From: Hymenobacter sp. DG01
Lineage (GTDB): Bacteria > Bacteroidota > Bacteroidia > Cytophagales > Hymenobacteraceae
Assembly: GCF_006352025.1 (NCBI RefSeq)
Contig: NZ_CP040936.1
Span: 3,970,001 to 4,034,000, forward strand
Reading direction: 5' to 3'
DNA length: 64,000 bases
Position numbers and translations under genes: made by a program. Below are positions 1 to 10,492 of the stretch, one piece after another. Within the stretch, counting starts at the first letter, position 1. Each line of letters starts with the position of its first letter. A model generated the notes under the pieces. That model had not been told where the DNA came from and did no database searches. It saw only the letters and a program-made list of their open reading frames with translations.

Positions 1-187
1 TTCCTGGGCATCGTCCTTCCTGATTTTCTGCAGTAAGTTGGAGCCATAAACCGCCCGGCCCCACTGCCCACCAGAGGGTAGCCCTGCGTGGCGCTGGCCA
101 AGGCTTGCTGCTTTCCGTAAGGGTAGGGGCGGCTGGCAGCAGTCTTGCTTTACTACCCGGCATCATCACCCTCTATTGTTTACTCCT

Positions 188-526
188 ATGCGGCGCTACT
201 TCTTTATCGGAGCTTTTGTACTGGCGGGCCTGGCTATTGCCTCCGAGGCCCGGGCTCAGCTGGAATCTACTAGCCCGGCCCAGCAGCGGGCGGCCAACCG
301 CCGCGCCCTGCGGGAAGCCGCGCGGGTTAAGGCAGAGTATAAAGAGTCGCACCTGACGGTAACCAAGGCCGAGCTCAAGCAGGGCGGCGCCGGCAAGCAG
401 GCCACCATCAAACCCACGGGCGCGCAGGCTGCGTATCAGTTCGACCGCACCGGCACGCCGCGCGTCACCGAACCATCGCGCCTTAGTTTGCGTCTGCGAA
501 AGAAGAAAGATTCCAACGCTCAGTAA
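188..526 (+). CDS. Small secreted hypothetical protein
   Basis: Encodes about 112 residues. The ATG at 188 is chosen over an upstream TTG because it gives a clean signal peptide: MRRY, a hydrophobic core, then a cut near ARAQ. The mature part is basic and Gln/Ala/Lys rich with no recognised domain, and it ends in a run of Arg/Lys. The gene lies 12 bases ahead of the ytxJ-like gene on the same strand, so the two are probably co-transcribed. It is likely exported to the periplasm. Function unknown; I do not recognise a family. Confidence 0.65.
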   Translation: MRRYFFIGAFVLAGLAIASEARAQLESTSPAQQRAANRRALREAARVKAEYKESHLTVTKAELKQGGAGKQATIKPTGAQAAYQFDRTGTPRVTEPSRLSLRLRKKKDSNAQ

Positions 527-538
527 TTCCTTGCATCC

Positions 539-883
539 ATGACCCCCTGGCAACACCTAACCGAATCCGAGCAGCTCACCGACATCGTCCGCGAATCGTA
601 CGAGCACCCGGTTCTTATTTTCAAGCACAGTACCTCCTGCTCCATCAGCGCCGCCGCTAAAGGCAAGGTAGAGCGGCAGTGGGGCGACGCCGGGCTGGAG
701 AGCACCAAGCTCTATTACCTCGATTTGCTGCGCTTCCGCCCCATCTCCAACGAAATTGCCGATAAGTTCGGTATCCGCCACGAGTCGCCCCAGTTGCTGC
801 TCATCCAAAACGGTGAGTGCCGCTACAATGCCTCGCACATGGGCATCCGCCTCAACGAGGTAGCCCAAATGGTGAACGCATAG
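539..883 (+). CDS. ytxJ: Bacillithiol-system redox protein, YtxJ/BrxC family
   Basis: A 114-residue thioredoxin-fold protein of the YtxJ (BrxC) family, monothiol redox proteins linked to de-bacillithiolation in bacillithiol-making bacteria. The active-site segment is HSTSCSIS with Cys34; there is no CxxC. It is followed by the helix SAAAKGKVERQW and the YLDLLRFRPISNEIA strand-helix seen in family members. The cis-Pro region is ESPQLLLIQNG. Cytoplasmic, with no signal peptide. It follows the small secreted gene by 12 bases and ends before a strong bidirectional terminator. Many Bacteroidota make bacillithiol, so the call fits the host. Confidence 0.85.
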   Translation: MTPWQHLTESEQLTDIVRESYEHPVLIFKHSTSCSISAAAKGKVERQWGDAGLESTKLYYLDLLRFRPISNEIADKFGIRHESPQLLLIQNGECRYNASHMGIRLNEVAQMVNA

Positions 884-990
884 ATAGATGAATAGTGACA
901 GGTGAATGGGCTGGCAGCCGGAAATCTGCCGTACCGCTCAGGCCACCCGGGTCATCTAATCCGGCGTTCATCATCCTACCCCTGTCTGAA

Positions 991-1039
991 AACCAAAAGG
1001 GAGCCGGCGCACTGTTGTTGCGCCGGCTCCCTTTTGGTT
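991..1039. terminator. Bidirectional terminator, 21-bp perfect stem
   Basis: Arms 991-1011 and 1019-1039 are perfect reverse complements around a 7-base loop. The outer ends are A/T rich on both sides. It sits between the convergent ytxJ-like and OsmC genes and can serve both. Confidence 0.85.
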
Positions 1040-1147
1040 TATGCGGTACTTTCAACCAGGTAGGGCAGGCAGCGGAAACGGGATGATACCAGTTGTCCGC
1101 CAGTCCGTTCCCCTCTTCACCATTCACCTCATCCCTTCATTCCCTCT

Positions 1148-1552
1148 TTACTCATAAAGGAACCGAACCTCCTGGCGGATTTCCGGGTTTAAGCTCAGGG
1201 CCACCGGGCAGGTGCGGGCGGCATTTTCCAGGATGGTCTGCTCCTTCTCTGTGAGGGTAGCGGGCAGGCGGAACGTAACGTCTATCTGCCCGATGCGGCG
1301 GGGTTCGGCCACCATGTGCTTGGTTACCTCCCAGCGTACGCCGGTCAGGTCCAGGGCGTGGCGCTCGGCCACAATGCCCATAATGGTCATCATGCAGGAG
1401 CCCAGGGCCGTTGCTACCAGGTCGGTGGGGGAGAAGGCCTCGCCCCGGCCGTGGTTGTCCACGGGAGCATCGGTCAGGATGGTATTGCCGGAGGCTACGT
1501 GGGTAGCTTCGGTACGCAGATTACCGGCGTATTGGGCGGTGGCAGTGCTCAT
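1148..1552 (-). CDS. OsmC/Ohr family peroxiredoxin-like protein
   Basis: A 134-residue OsmC-family protein; members reduce organic hydroperoxides with two redox cysteines. Both are present: one in ALGSCMMTIM on the central helix and one in RTCPVALSL near the C-terminus. The glycine-rich SPTDLVATALGSC segment is the family hallmark. Cytoplasmic and full length. The spacing of the second cysteine resembles the YhfA/OsmC branch more than Ohr, so the preferred substrate is uncertain. It is convergent with the ytxJ-like gene and divergent from the outer-membrane-type protein starting near 1667. Confidence 0.85.
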   Translation of the reverse strand: MSTATAQYAGNLRTEATHVASGNTILTDAPVDNHGRGEAFSPTDLVATALGSCMMTIMGIVAERHALDLTGVRWEVTKHMVAEPRRIGQIDVTFRLPATLTEKEQTILENAARTCPVALSLNPEIRQEVRFLYE

Positions 1553-1593
1553 AGGAAATCAAAATTAGCCAAGTGTATGCGGGTAAATTTACG

Positions 1594-1601
1594 TACTTTC
1601 G
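1594..1601 (+). promoter_or_regulatory. Candidate -7 box (TACTTTCG)
   Basis: Matches the Bacteroidota -7 consensus TAnnTTTG at 5 of 6 fixed positions. It lies about 65 bases before the GTG at 1667. Its position argues that in-frame ATGs at 1577 or further upstream are not the true start of the next gene. Confidence 0.4.
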
Positions 1602-1666
1602 GTAGGGTTGACGGTCAGAAGCCGGTGCACCCGCAATTTCTCCACCGCCTCCTGCGTTTCTTCTCC

Positions 1667-2461
1667 GTGCGTACATCATTTGTCATGAGCTCCGGCCTGC
1701 TGTTGGCAGCACTGGGCGTGGTGCCGGCCGCGCAGGCCCAGCAAAGCCAGGCTACCTCTTCCAGCAACGACGAGCCTTCCTACCGCAAAGAGTTTACTTA
1801 CGGCATCAACTTCAACACCCGCGGCGGCCTGATCGGGGGCGCTTCCGTGCGCTCTACCCGGGTGCTCAACCAGGACTGGGCCCGCTTCTGGAGCGTGGAG
1901 GCCGTGGAAATAAAGCACCCCAAGGAGCAGAAGCTTGGCTCGCGCTACGGGGGCTCATTCGTGTACGGCAAAAGCAATTACTTTTTTGCCCTCCGGCCTT
2001 CGGTGGGGCTGCAGCGCGTAATCTTTCGCAAGGCGCCCGACTCGGGGGTGCAGGTGAACGTGCTGGCTGGGGCGGGCCCTTCTATCGGCCTGCTCATGCC
2101 CTACTACATCAGCTACGACTATAGCAACGGCCGGACGGCGCCTACCACCGCCGACATTCATAACGAGCAGTACGACCCGGAAATTCACCGCGACCCGCTG
2201 GACTTGGTGGTAGATCGGGCCCCGTTGTTTTCCGGTGCCGGGCAAACCAAGCCTATTCTGGGTGCGCATCTGCGGGGTGCCCTCAGCTTTGAGTACGGGC
2301 GCTACCGTGATGCCGTAGCGGGCGTAGAGGTAGGGTTTCTGCTGGAGGCGTACACCAAGGACCCGGCCATCATCCGGGTAGCGCAGGTACCCGACAAAGA
2401 CCTGAACGACCAGTTCCTGCCCTCCGTTTACCTGACTCTGTACCTGGGCAGCCGGAATTGA
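1667..2461 (+). CDS. Secreted, probably outer-membrane beta-barrel, hypothetical protein
   Basis: About 264 residues from the GTG at 1667, which gives the signal peptide MRTSFVMSSGLLLAALGVVP with a cut after AQAQ. The ATG at 1685 is an alternative; the open frame runs further upstream but overlaps the OsmC gene. The mature chain alternates polar and aromatic residues in strand-like stretches (KEFTYGINFNTRGGLIGGAS, SNYFFALRPSVGLQRV). It ends in SVYLTLYLGSRN, typical of Bacteroidota outer-membrane barrels that end near an aromatic strand. No named family is recognised. It probably sits in the outer membrane; its cargo or role is unknown. Confidence 0.65.
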   Translation: MRTSFVMSSGLLLAALGVVPAAQAQQSQATSSSNDEPSYRKEFTYGINFNTRGGLIGGASVRSTRVLNQDWARFWSVEAVEIKHPKEQKLGSRYGGSFVYGKSNYFFALRPSVGLQRVIFRKAPDSGVQVNVLAGAGPSIGLLMPYYISYDYSNGRTAPTTADIHNEQYDPEIHRDPLDLVVDRAPLFSGAGQTKPILGAHLRGALSFEYGRYRDAVAGVEVGFLLEAYTKDPAIIRVAQVPDKDLNDQFLPSVYLTLYLGSRN

Positions 2462-2639
2462 GGTAGGATGAGAAATTAGAGGGCATAGCAGCGGAGTAGA
2501 TTACGGCTTGCCCTGTCCGTCATCTATAGTCCCTTATCTCTCGCTCTTTATCCTTTCATCCATGATCTATTCTTTTCCCTGAAACCACAAGGCCAGCGGA
2601 ATTGTCTTAGGGGCTGAATACCCGCAACCTATTCCCCCT

Positions 2640-2647
2640 TACCTTTG
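2640..2647 (+). promoter_or_regulatory. -7 promoter box of lipA (TACCTTTG)
   Basis: Perfect match to TAnnTTTG. Only four bases separate it from the lipA ATG at 2652, so the predicted transcription start falls on or next to the start codon. Confidence 0.7.
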
Positions 2648-2651
2648 CAGC

Positions 2652-3566
2652 ATGGATGAACTGTTGCTGACCCTGCCCATCATTCAGCCCGAGGCGGCTG
2701 CCCCTGTTGCGCCCGCCAAACCGCGCAAGCCCGACTGGCTGCGCGTGAAGCTGCCAGTGGGCCCGGCCTACGCCAATGTCCGCCGCCTGGTGGACGAACA
2801 TAAGCTGCACACCATCTGCGAAAGCGGCAACTGCCCCAACATGGGCGAGTGCTGGGGCGCCGGTACGGCTACCTTCATGATTCTGGGCAACGTGTGCACG
2901 CGCTCCTGCTCGTTCTGCGCTGTGGCCACCGGCCGCCCCACCGAGTACGACCTCGACGAGCCCCGCCGGGTGGCCGAAGCCATTCAGCTCATGGGCGTGA
3001 AGCACGCTGTTATTACCTCCGTAAACCGAGATGAACTCAAGGACCGGGGGGCCAGCGTGTGGTACGAGACTGTGGTGCAAACCAAGCTGCTCAGCCCCAC
3101 TACCACCATCGAAACCCTGATTCCGGATGTGAAAGCCAACTGGGATGCCCTCGATACAATGATAGCCGGCGGCCAGGAGGTAGTATCGCACAACATGGAA
3201 ACGGTGGGCAGCCTCTACCGCCTCGTGCGGCCCCAGGCCAAGTACGACCGTAGCCTGGAGCAGATCCGGCGCACTAAGCAGGCCGGCAAGCGCACCAAGT
3301 CGGGCATTATGCTGGGCCTGGGCGAAACCAAAGACGAAATGTACCAGGCCATGGACGACCTGGCTGCCAACGGCCTCGACATCCTGACCCTGGGCCAGTA
3401 CCTGCAGCCCACCAAGCGCCACATTGAGGTAGCCGAATTCATTCACCCCGACCTGTTTGCTCACTACAAGGAAGAAGGCCTGAAGCGCGGCCTCAAGTAC
3501 GTAGAAAGCGGCCCGCTGGTACGCTCCAGCTACCACGCCGAGCGCCACGTAAACGTACCCATCTAA
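2652..3566 (+). CDS. lipA: Lipoyl synthase (radical SAM)
   Basis: LipA inserts two sulfurs into octanoyl groups on lipoyl domains of OGDH/PDH E2 and GcvH. The 304-residue protein has the auxiliary cluster cysteines C56, C61 and C67 ([12 protein letters not shown]), the radical-SAM cysteines C82, C86 and C89 (CTRSCSFC), and the C-terminal RSSYHA serine motif. Cytoplasmic. Its clients OGDH E2 and GcvP's partner system are represented elsewhere in this window. The start is fixed by the -7 box directly upstream and the lack of other in-frame ATGs. It is followed by two terminator hairpins. Confidence 0.97.
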   Translation: MDELLLTLPIIQPEAAAPVAPAKPRKPDWLRVKLPVGPAYANVRRLVDEHKLHTICESGNCPNMGECWGAGTATFMILGNVCTRSCSFCAVATGRPTEYDLDEPRRVAEAIQLMGVKHAVITSVNRDELKDRGASVWYETVVQTKLLSPTTTIETLIPDVKANWDALDTMIAGGQEVVSHNMETVGSLYRLVRPQAKYDRSLEQIRRTKQAGKRTKSGIMLGLGETKDEMYQAMDDLAANGLDILTLGQYLQPTKRHIEVAEFIHPDLFAHYKEEGLKRGLKYVESGPLVRSSYHAERHVNVPI

Positions 3567-3589
3567 GACTCATCAGATTACCACAACAG

Positions 3590-3624
3590 AAGGCCTGCTC
3601 CCTGCCCTGGGGGTAGGCCTTTTG
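3590..3624 (+). terminator. lipA terminator hairpin
   Basis: AAGGCCT at 3590-3596 pairs with AGGCCTT at 3615-3621 and is followed by T residues. It lies 24 bases after the lipA stop. Confidence 0.6.
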
Positions 3625-3643
3625 CTGTTATAAGGGCATAAAA

Positions 3644-3674
3644 AAACCTGTCTCGCGCCACGCGAAACAGGTTT
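3644..3674. terminator. Bidirectional terminator between lipA and the DUF4136 gene
   Basis: A 14-bp stem with one mismatch (AAACCTGTCTCGCG / CGCGAAACAGGTTT) and a 3-base loop, preceded by an A run. It probably terminates the minus-strand DUF4136 gene. Confidence 0.75.
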
Positions 3675-3693
3675 CTGAAAGCTTGCTGACCGG

Positions 3694-4302
3694 TTAGCGG
3701 CTGGCTTGCTCAGCTCCGGGAGGGTAGTTGCCCAGGATGCTGGTTACAATGCGCTGCACTTCAGGCTCCGAAATAGTCTGGTTATCTACCTGGGCCTGAC
3801 CCTGGCCGCGCCAGGCTAGCTCCTTGCGGCGGGCATCCACGAAGTCGAGGATAACAGTGCCGGCTTTGTAATCTACTATGCCCTGGTTGAAGCCACGGTT
3901 GTAAAAGCCGCCGTAGCCGTACCAGTACGGGTAGCCGTAGGGGCCGTAAGCGCCGCCAGTGCTGCGCTGCTTGTCTTCCACGCGGGCACTGTAGGCCACA
4001 AACACATCGGGGTTTTTGTCAACCCTCGACAGTCCTTTGGCCGTGAGCTGCTGCTCCACGGCGGCCCGGATGCGCTTGTCCAGGAACGACTCGTAGCCCT
4101 TGGCCGGGCCACCCTCCGTATCGGTGGGCTGCTGCGGGTACCAGGCCCAGGTTTTGTAGCTGCGGAAGTTAACGGAGTGGTCGAAATCGGAGGTAACGCC
4201 CACGCGCGCCGTGGTGGCGCAGCCGCTGGCCCCCAGCAACAGGGTCAGCCCTAGCACCGACAGCGTCAGGGGACGGGTCAAGAATTTGGGAATGCGGTTC
4301 AT
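3694..4302 (-). CDS. DUF4136 lipoprotein
   Basis: A 202-residue lipoprotein. The N-terminus is basic, then a hydrophobic core ending LLLGASGC, a lipobox that places the lipidated Cys near residue 28. The body matches DUF4136: the DFDHSVNFRSYKTWAWYP start, a KRIRAAVEQQLTAKGL helix, the PDVFVAY strand and a Gly/Tyr-rich loop before GTVILDFVDARRKELAWRG. Family members are envelope lipoproteins of unknown function. It is convergent with lipA and divergent from the next small lipoprotein gene. Confidence 0.85.
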   Translation of the reverse strand: MNRIPKFLTRPLTLSVLGLTLLLGASGCATTARVGVTSDFDHSVNFRSYKTWAWYPQQPTDTEGGPAKGYESFLDKRIRAAVEQQLTAKGLSRVDKNPDVFVAYSARVEDKQRSTGGAYGPYGYPYWYGYGGFYNRGFNQGIVDYKAGTVILDFVDARRKELAWRGQGQAQVDNQTISEPEVQRIVTSILGNYPPGAEQASR

Positions 4303-4515
4303 AGGAAGAAATCAGTAGGGATGGATGCCCAGGCAGGGGCTGCAGTGCGCCGCTTCCTGCTCCCGGTCTGCTTAGTAAACAGTAGTCGCTCGCCGCTCGT
4401 TCCCGATGAAATAGACTGCATGCAGAATAATTATTCGAAGAATCCGACTTGGAAAATTCCTTTTCAGCTTAAAATCTCCCTATCTTTTGGGAGGCCTTTT
4501 TCTAGCTGATACTCA

Positions 4516-4812
4516 ATGAAAAAAACTTTACTCTACCTGGGCATTGCCGGCTTGCTGGCTTCCTGCAGTGCCGCCAGCACTGAATCCCGCTCCAACAAAG
4601 CCTCCACGGGGCCCGTGGCCCACAACACCGTAGTGGAATGCGTACTATATGACGGTATGACCAAAACCTCGCCGCAACTGAGCACCATCAACTCGGGCAG
4701 CGAGGTGCAGGTGATGGACACAGTGGATGCCTACTTCGTGAAAGTGCGCGTAACGGCCGAGGGCAAAACCCAGAACGGCTACATGTACCGCACCTGCTTC
4801 GCGCAAAAGTAG
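4516..4812 (+). CDS. Small lipoprotein with SH3-like domain
   Basis: A 98-residue protein with a type II signal peptide (MKKTLLYLGIAGLLASC; lipidated Cys17) and then a Ser/Thr linker. The remaining 60 residues look like a bacterial SH3-type fold: VVECVLYDG, INSGSEVQVMDTVDAYFVKVRV and NGYMYRTCFA strands. This resembles domains that bind cell wall or partner proteins, but the assignment is by pattern only. It is divergent from the DUF4136 gene. It ends 28 bases before a 31-bp palindromic terminator shared with gcvP. Confidence 0.7.
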   Translation: MKKTLLYLGIAGLLASCSAASTESRSNKASTGPVAHNTVVECVLYDGMTKTSPQLSTINSGSEVQVMDTVDAYFVKVRVTAEGKTQNGYMYRTCFAQK

Positions 4813-4840
4813 CCGCGCCTACCCGTCGCACGCACCTATC

Positions 4841-4903
4841 GGACCACCACACGAAAAAAGGCCTGGAACCACTGGTTCCAGGCCTTTTTTCGTGTGGTGG
4901 TCC
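4841..4903. terminator. 31-bp perfect palindrome, bidirectional terminator
   Basis: Arms 4841-4871 and 4873-4903 are perfectly complementary with a single-base spacer at 4872. Six-base A and T runs lie inside the stem. It separates the small lipoprotein gene from the convergent gcvP; the right arm ends just before the gcvP stop. It is unusually long for a terminator. Confidence 0.85.
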
Positions 4904-4908
4904 GTGCG

Positions 4909-7824
<2,916 letters not shown>

Positions 7825-8236
7825 AAAAACAAGGGTGAGGGTGGCAACAGAGCAGGCCCCTAGGCAGAGCCCATACAAAGGTAGCGCGAAAAGCCTTCAC
7901 GCTTCCGCCCTAAAACCAGCAAAAGTTGAGGGTTGTTCCAAGGAGTTTTTTCGCTCCGGTTTATGAGCATCTGGCTTGTGGGTGCCCTGCCAGGATTTAG
8001 GGTTGAGAAGGGGGTAGAAAGCTCGCATTCTGGAGCTTCCGGTCCGGCGCCAAAGGGGCCGAACGATTGGTTTCGGGCTGGCTTCCAGCCGATGGGGTTT
8101 GGGCGAGGAAGGGGGTAGGCGAACGGCACGAATGGTGCGGGCGTCGGAGCAGCCGGGCGCTGGAGCGCGGCGGGCGGGGGCAAGCTCAAGATATTTTCCG
8201 CAGATTTAGGCCCGATTCCCACCCATTCCTACCCCC
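7825..8236. other. Divergent intergenic region, no gene seen
   Basis: 412 bases between gcvP and the dehydrogenase-like gene. The gcvP -7 box lies at one end. The rest has no open frame with gene-like content, no hairpin terminator and no riboswitch-like structure that I can see. Confidence 0.5.
7876..7883 (-). promoter_or_regulatory. -7 promoter box of gcvP
   Basis: Reads TACCTTTG on the minus strand, a perfect TAnnTTTG match, 51 bases before the gcvP ATG. The short leader leaves no room for a glycine riboswitch. Confidence 0.65.
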
Positions 8237-9451
8237 ATGCGTCACCTTACCATTGGCCTGATCCGCGAAGGCAAAGTCCCGCCTGATAAGCGCGTGCCGC
8301 TCACGCCCAAGAAATGCGCCGAAGCCGAAGCCCGCTTTCCGGGGCTGAAAGTGGTGGTGCAGGAAAGCGCCATCCGCTGCTTTTCTGACCAGGAATACCG
8401 CGACCTGGGCATTGAAGTGCGCCCCGATGTATCGGACTGCGACATTCTGATGGGCGTAAAGGAAGTGCCCGTGGCCCAGCTGATTCCCGACAAAACCTAC
8501 CTCTTCTTCTCGCACACCGTGAAAAAGCAGCCCGCCAACCGGGAGCTGCTACGCCAGGTGCTGGCCCGAAACATCACTCTGATCGACTACGAAATGCTCA
8601 CGAATGAGCAGGGGGAGCGGATTGTGGCGTTTGGGCGCTGGGCCGGCATTGTGGGCGCTTACAACGGCCTGCTCACGTATGGTCGCAAGCACAACCTCTT
8701 CCAGCTGAAGCCTGCCTACCAGTGCGTGGATATGGAGGATATGCAGGAGGAGTTCTTCAAGGTGAAGCGCCTGCCGCCCATCAAAATTGCTGTAACCGGC
8801 TCGGGGCGCGTGGCCCAGGGCGCGGTGGAGGTACTGAACATGATGCGCATCCGGCGCGTGAGCGTGTATGACTACCTCTATCTGGAGTTTAACGAGCCCG
8901 TGTACACCCAGCTGCGCAGCTCCGACTACAACCGCCGCCGCGACGGCCGCGTGTGGGATACGCCCGACTTTCACCGCAACCCGCACGAGTACGAAAGCAC
9001 GTTTCAGAACTTCCTGCCCGTTACCCATTTGCTGATTGCCTGTGCCTACTGGCACCCCGCGGCCCCGCGGCTGTTCACCGAGGACGACATCTGCCAGCCG
9101 GGCTTCTGCATCAATACCATTGCCGACGTAACCTGCGACGTAAACGGCTCCATCCCGACGACCAAACGGGCCAGTAGCATTCAGGAGCCAGCCTTCGATT
9201 ACAACTGCCAGACCCGGGAGCTGGAGCCAGCGTATTCGCGCCCCGACAACATTACCGTCATGGCCGTGGATAACCTGCCCTGCGAGCTGCCCCGCAACGC
9301 CAGCCGTGACTTTGGCCGCCAGCTCATCGACAACGTGCTACCCCATCTGGTGCACGAAGGCGGTGCCGATGAGGTAGTAGAACGCGCCACCATTGCCCGC
9401 CATGGCCAGCTCACCGAGCGGTACCAGTACCTGACGGATTACGTGGCATAG
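8237..9451 (+). CDS. NAD(P)-dependent oxidoreductase, saccharopine/alanine dehydrogenase-like
   Basis: A 404-residue protein of the AlaDH/PNT superfamily, nearest in pattern to lysine-forming saccharopine dehydrogenase (LYS1). The N-terminus IGLIREGKVPPDKRVPLTP is the family signature. FGRWAGIVGAYNGL follows, then a Rossmann stretch IAVTGSGRVAQGAVEVL for NAD(P). Cytoplasmic. The substrate cannot be fixed by sequence alone; lysine/saccharopine and alanine are both possible. It stands alone, followed by a 29-bp palindrome and divergent in orientation from gcvP. Confidence 0.75.
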   Translation: MRHLTIGLIREGKVPPDKRVPLTPKKCAEAEARFPGLKVVVQESAIRCFSDQEYRDLGIEVRPDVSDCDILMGVKEVPVAQLIPDKTYLFFSHTVKKQPANRELLRQVLARNITLIDYEMLTNEQGERIVAFGRWAGIVGAYNGLLTYGRKHNLFQLKPAYQCVDMEDMQEEFFKVKRLPPIKIAVTGSGRVAQGAVEVLNMMRIRRVSVYDYLYLEFNEPVYTQLRSSDYNRRRDGRVWDTPDFHRNPHEYESTFQNFLPVTHLLIACAYWHPAAPRLFTEDDICQPGFCINTIADVTCDVNGSIPTTKRASSIQEPAFDYNCQTRELEPAYSRPDNITVMAVDNLPCELPRNASRDFGRQLIDNVLPHLVHEGGADEVVERATIARHGQLTERYQYLTDYVA

Positions 9452-9489
9452 TTATCCGAGTAAGAAAACTGTCCCCAGCCCACTACTCC

Positions 9490-9560
9490 CTACCCCTTTA
9501 TATGCCATGAACCCTTACCTCCACCGCGGAAGTAAGGGTTCATGGCATATAAAGGGGTAG
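9490..9560. terminator. 29-bp perfect inverted repeat at gene end
   Basis: Arms 9490-9518 and 9532-9560 are perfect complements around a 13-base loop. It lies between the dehydrogenase-like gene and the convergent DUF1206 gene. It has no T run directly after the stem, so it may act as a structural or transcript-stability element as well as a terminator. Confidence 0.7.
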
Positions 9561-9617
9561 AAAGTAAGAGAATCAGTGTGGTTCTACACTCTCTATTGTC
9601 CTTACTCGGAAGGAGGA

Positions 9618-10445
9618 TCACACCCGCAGCACCGGGAAGCGGGCCTGCACCAGCATGTATAGGCCGTAGGCCATGAGCCCCAGAGCTACCACGGCCAGCA
9701 CGACCGGACCCATGGAGGCTAGCAGGTCGAAGGCTTCGTCGGTGGTGCCCACGGCCTCGGCGCGCGACTGTTGGCCCGCCTGCAGGAAAAAGTAGCCGAT
9801 AATGCCCATTACGATGCCCCGGGCCGTGTACCCTACCTGACCCGTGCGATATACTACCTGCTGTTGGTTTGCAGGCAACCCGCTGGCATTCACATGCTTA
9901 TGAAACTTGCCGGAATAAGCCCGATAGATCTGATAGATGCCGCCCCCGATGATAGCCAGGCCGAGGGCCATGATGATCCACTCGCCGCCGGGCCAGCCCA
10001 GCACCTTGGCCGTGAAAGTTTGCTGCCCGTTGCCGCCGGAGCTGGCCGTGCCGTCCATGGCTAGCTGGGCGGCAAACCAGGCCAGGCTACCATATAGCAG
10101 GCCGCTGCCTGCGTAGCCTAGGCGCCGCCCGATGCCTTTCGCGCCGGAGCCTTTGTCTTCGGTGTCCATTAGGGCCTGCGTGAAGCGCCACACGATGTAG
10201 CCCACCAAGCCAAACGCCACTAAACCAAGCAGCACCTGGCCGCCGGGTAGGTCCTGCAAGGTCTGGACGGCTTGTTTTTTATCGGCGGTCTGGCCGCCTT
10301 TCTGGCCCGAAGCGGCCAGCAGGGCCAGCAGGCCCATTAGGAGGTACACGATGCCTTTGGCCGCGAAGCCAAAGCGGGCCAGGGCCCGAATGCCCGAGGA
10401 AGGCGAGGTCGGGACGGCGGAAAGAATAGAGTTGGAAGTAGTCAT
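9618..10445 (-). CDS. DUF1206 integral membrane protein
   Basis: A 275-residue membrane protein with about six helices arranged as three repeats of a two-helix unit. Repeats begin near RALARFGFAAKGIVYLLMG, RRLGYAGSGLLYGSLAWFA and YRTGQVGYTARGIVMGIIG. The aromatic/Gly pattern with G-Y/F-A-x-G-x-x-Y is typical of DUF1206. Located in the inner membrane. No catalytic residues are evident and the family has no established function. It is transcribed in the same direction as the SLOG gene upstream, 47 bases away, possibly as one unit. Confidence 0.85.
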   Translation of the reverse strand: MTTSNSILSAVPTSPSSGIRALARFGFAAKGIVYLLMGLLALLAASGQKGGQTADKKQAVQTLQDLPGGQVLLGLVAFGLVGYIVWRFTQALMDTEDKGSGAKGIGRRLGYAGSGLLYGSLAWFAAQLAMDGTASSGGNGQQTFTAKVLGWPGGEWIIMALGLAIIGGGIYQIYRAYSGKFHKHVNASGLPANQQQVVYRTGQVGYTARGIVMGIIGYFFLQAGQQSRAEAVGTTDEAFDLLASMGPVVLAVVALGLMAYGLYMLVQARFPVLRV

Positions 10446-10492
10446 GGAATGGCAGGGTTGGATGAAGTACAGCCAACTCTACGCACGAAAGC

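Noticed and set aside
1..187. Possible 3' end of an upstream gene
   Set aside because: Short frames end at 36 and 52 on the + strand, but there is too little sequence to support a coding call on either strand.
1316..1666. Upstream part of the open frame leading to the barrel-like protein
   Set aside because: It overlaps the OsmC gene on the other strand, and the candidate promoter at 1594 lies inside it. The signal peptide begins at 1667 or 1685.
2607..3548. 313-codon open frame antisense to lipA
   Set aside because: Shadow frame of a high-GC gene. It is Gly/Val/His-rich with no motif, while lipA on the other strand is unambiguous. The same reasoning removes long antisense frames over gcvP, sucA, the helical-repeat gene, lpdA, the DAC-like gene and the aldehyde dehydrogenase.
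4321..4509. 62-codon open frame between lipoprotein genes
   Set aside because: Atypical composition, no start context, and it spans the promoter region of the 4516 gene.
7825..7900. Possible glycine riboswitch ahead of gcvP
   Set aside because: The -7 box at 7876 gives a leader of about 45 bases, too short for a glycine aptamer.
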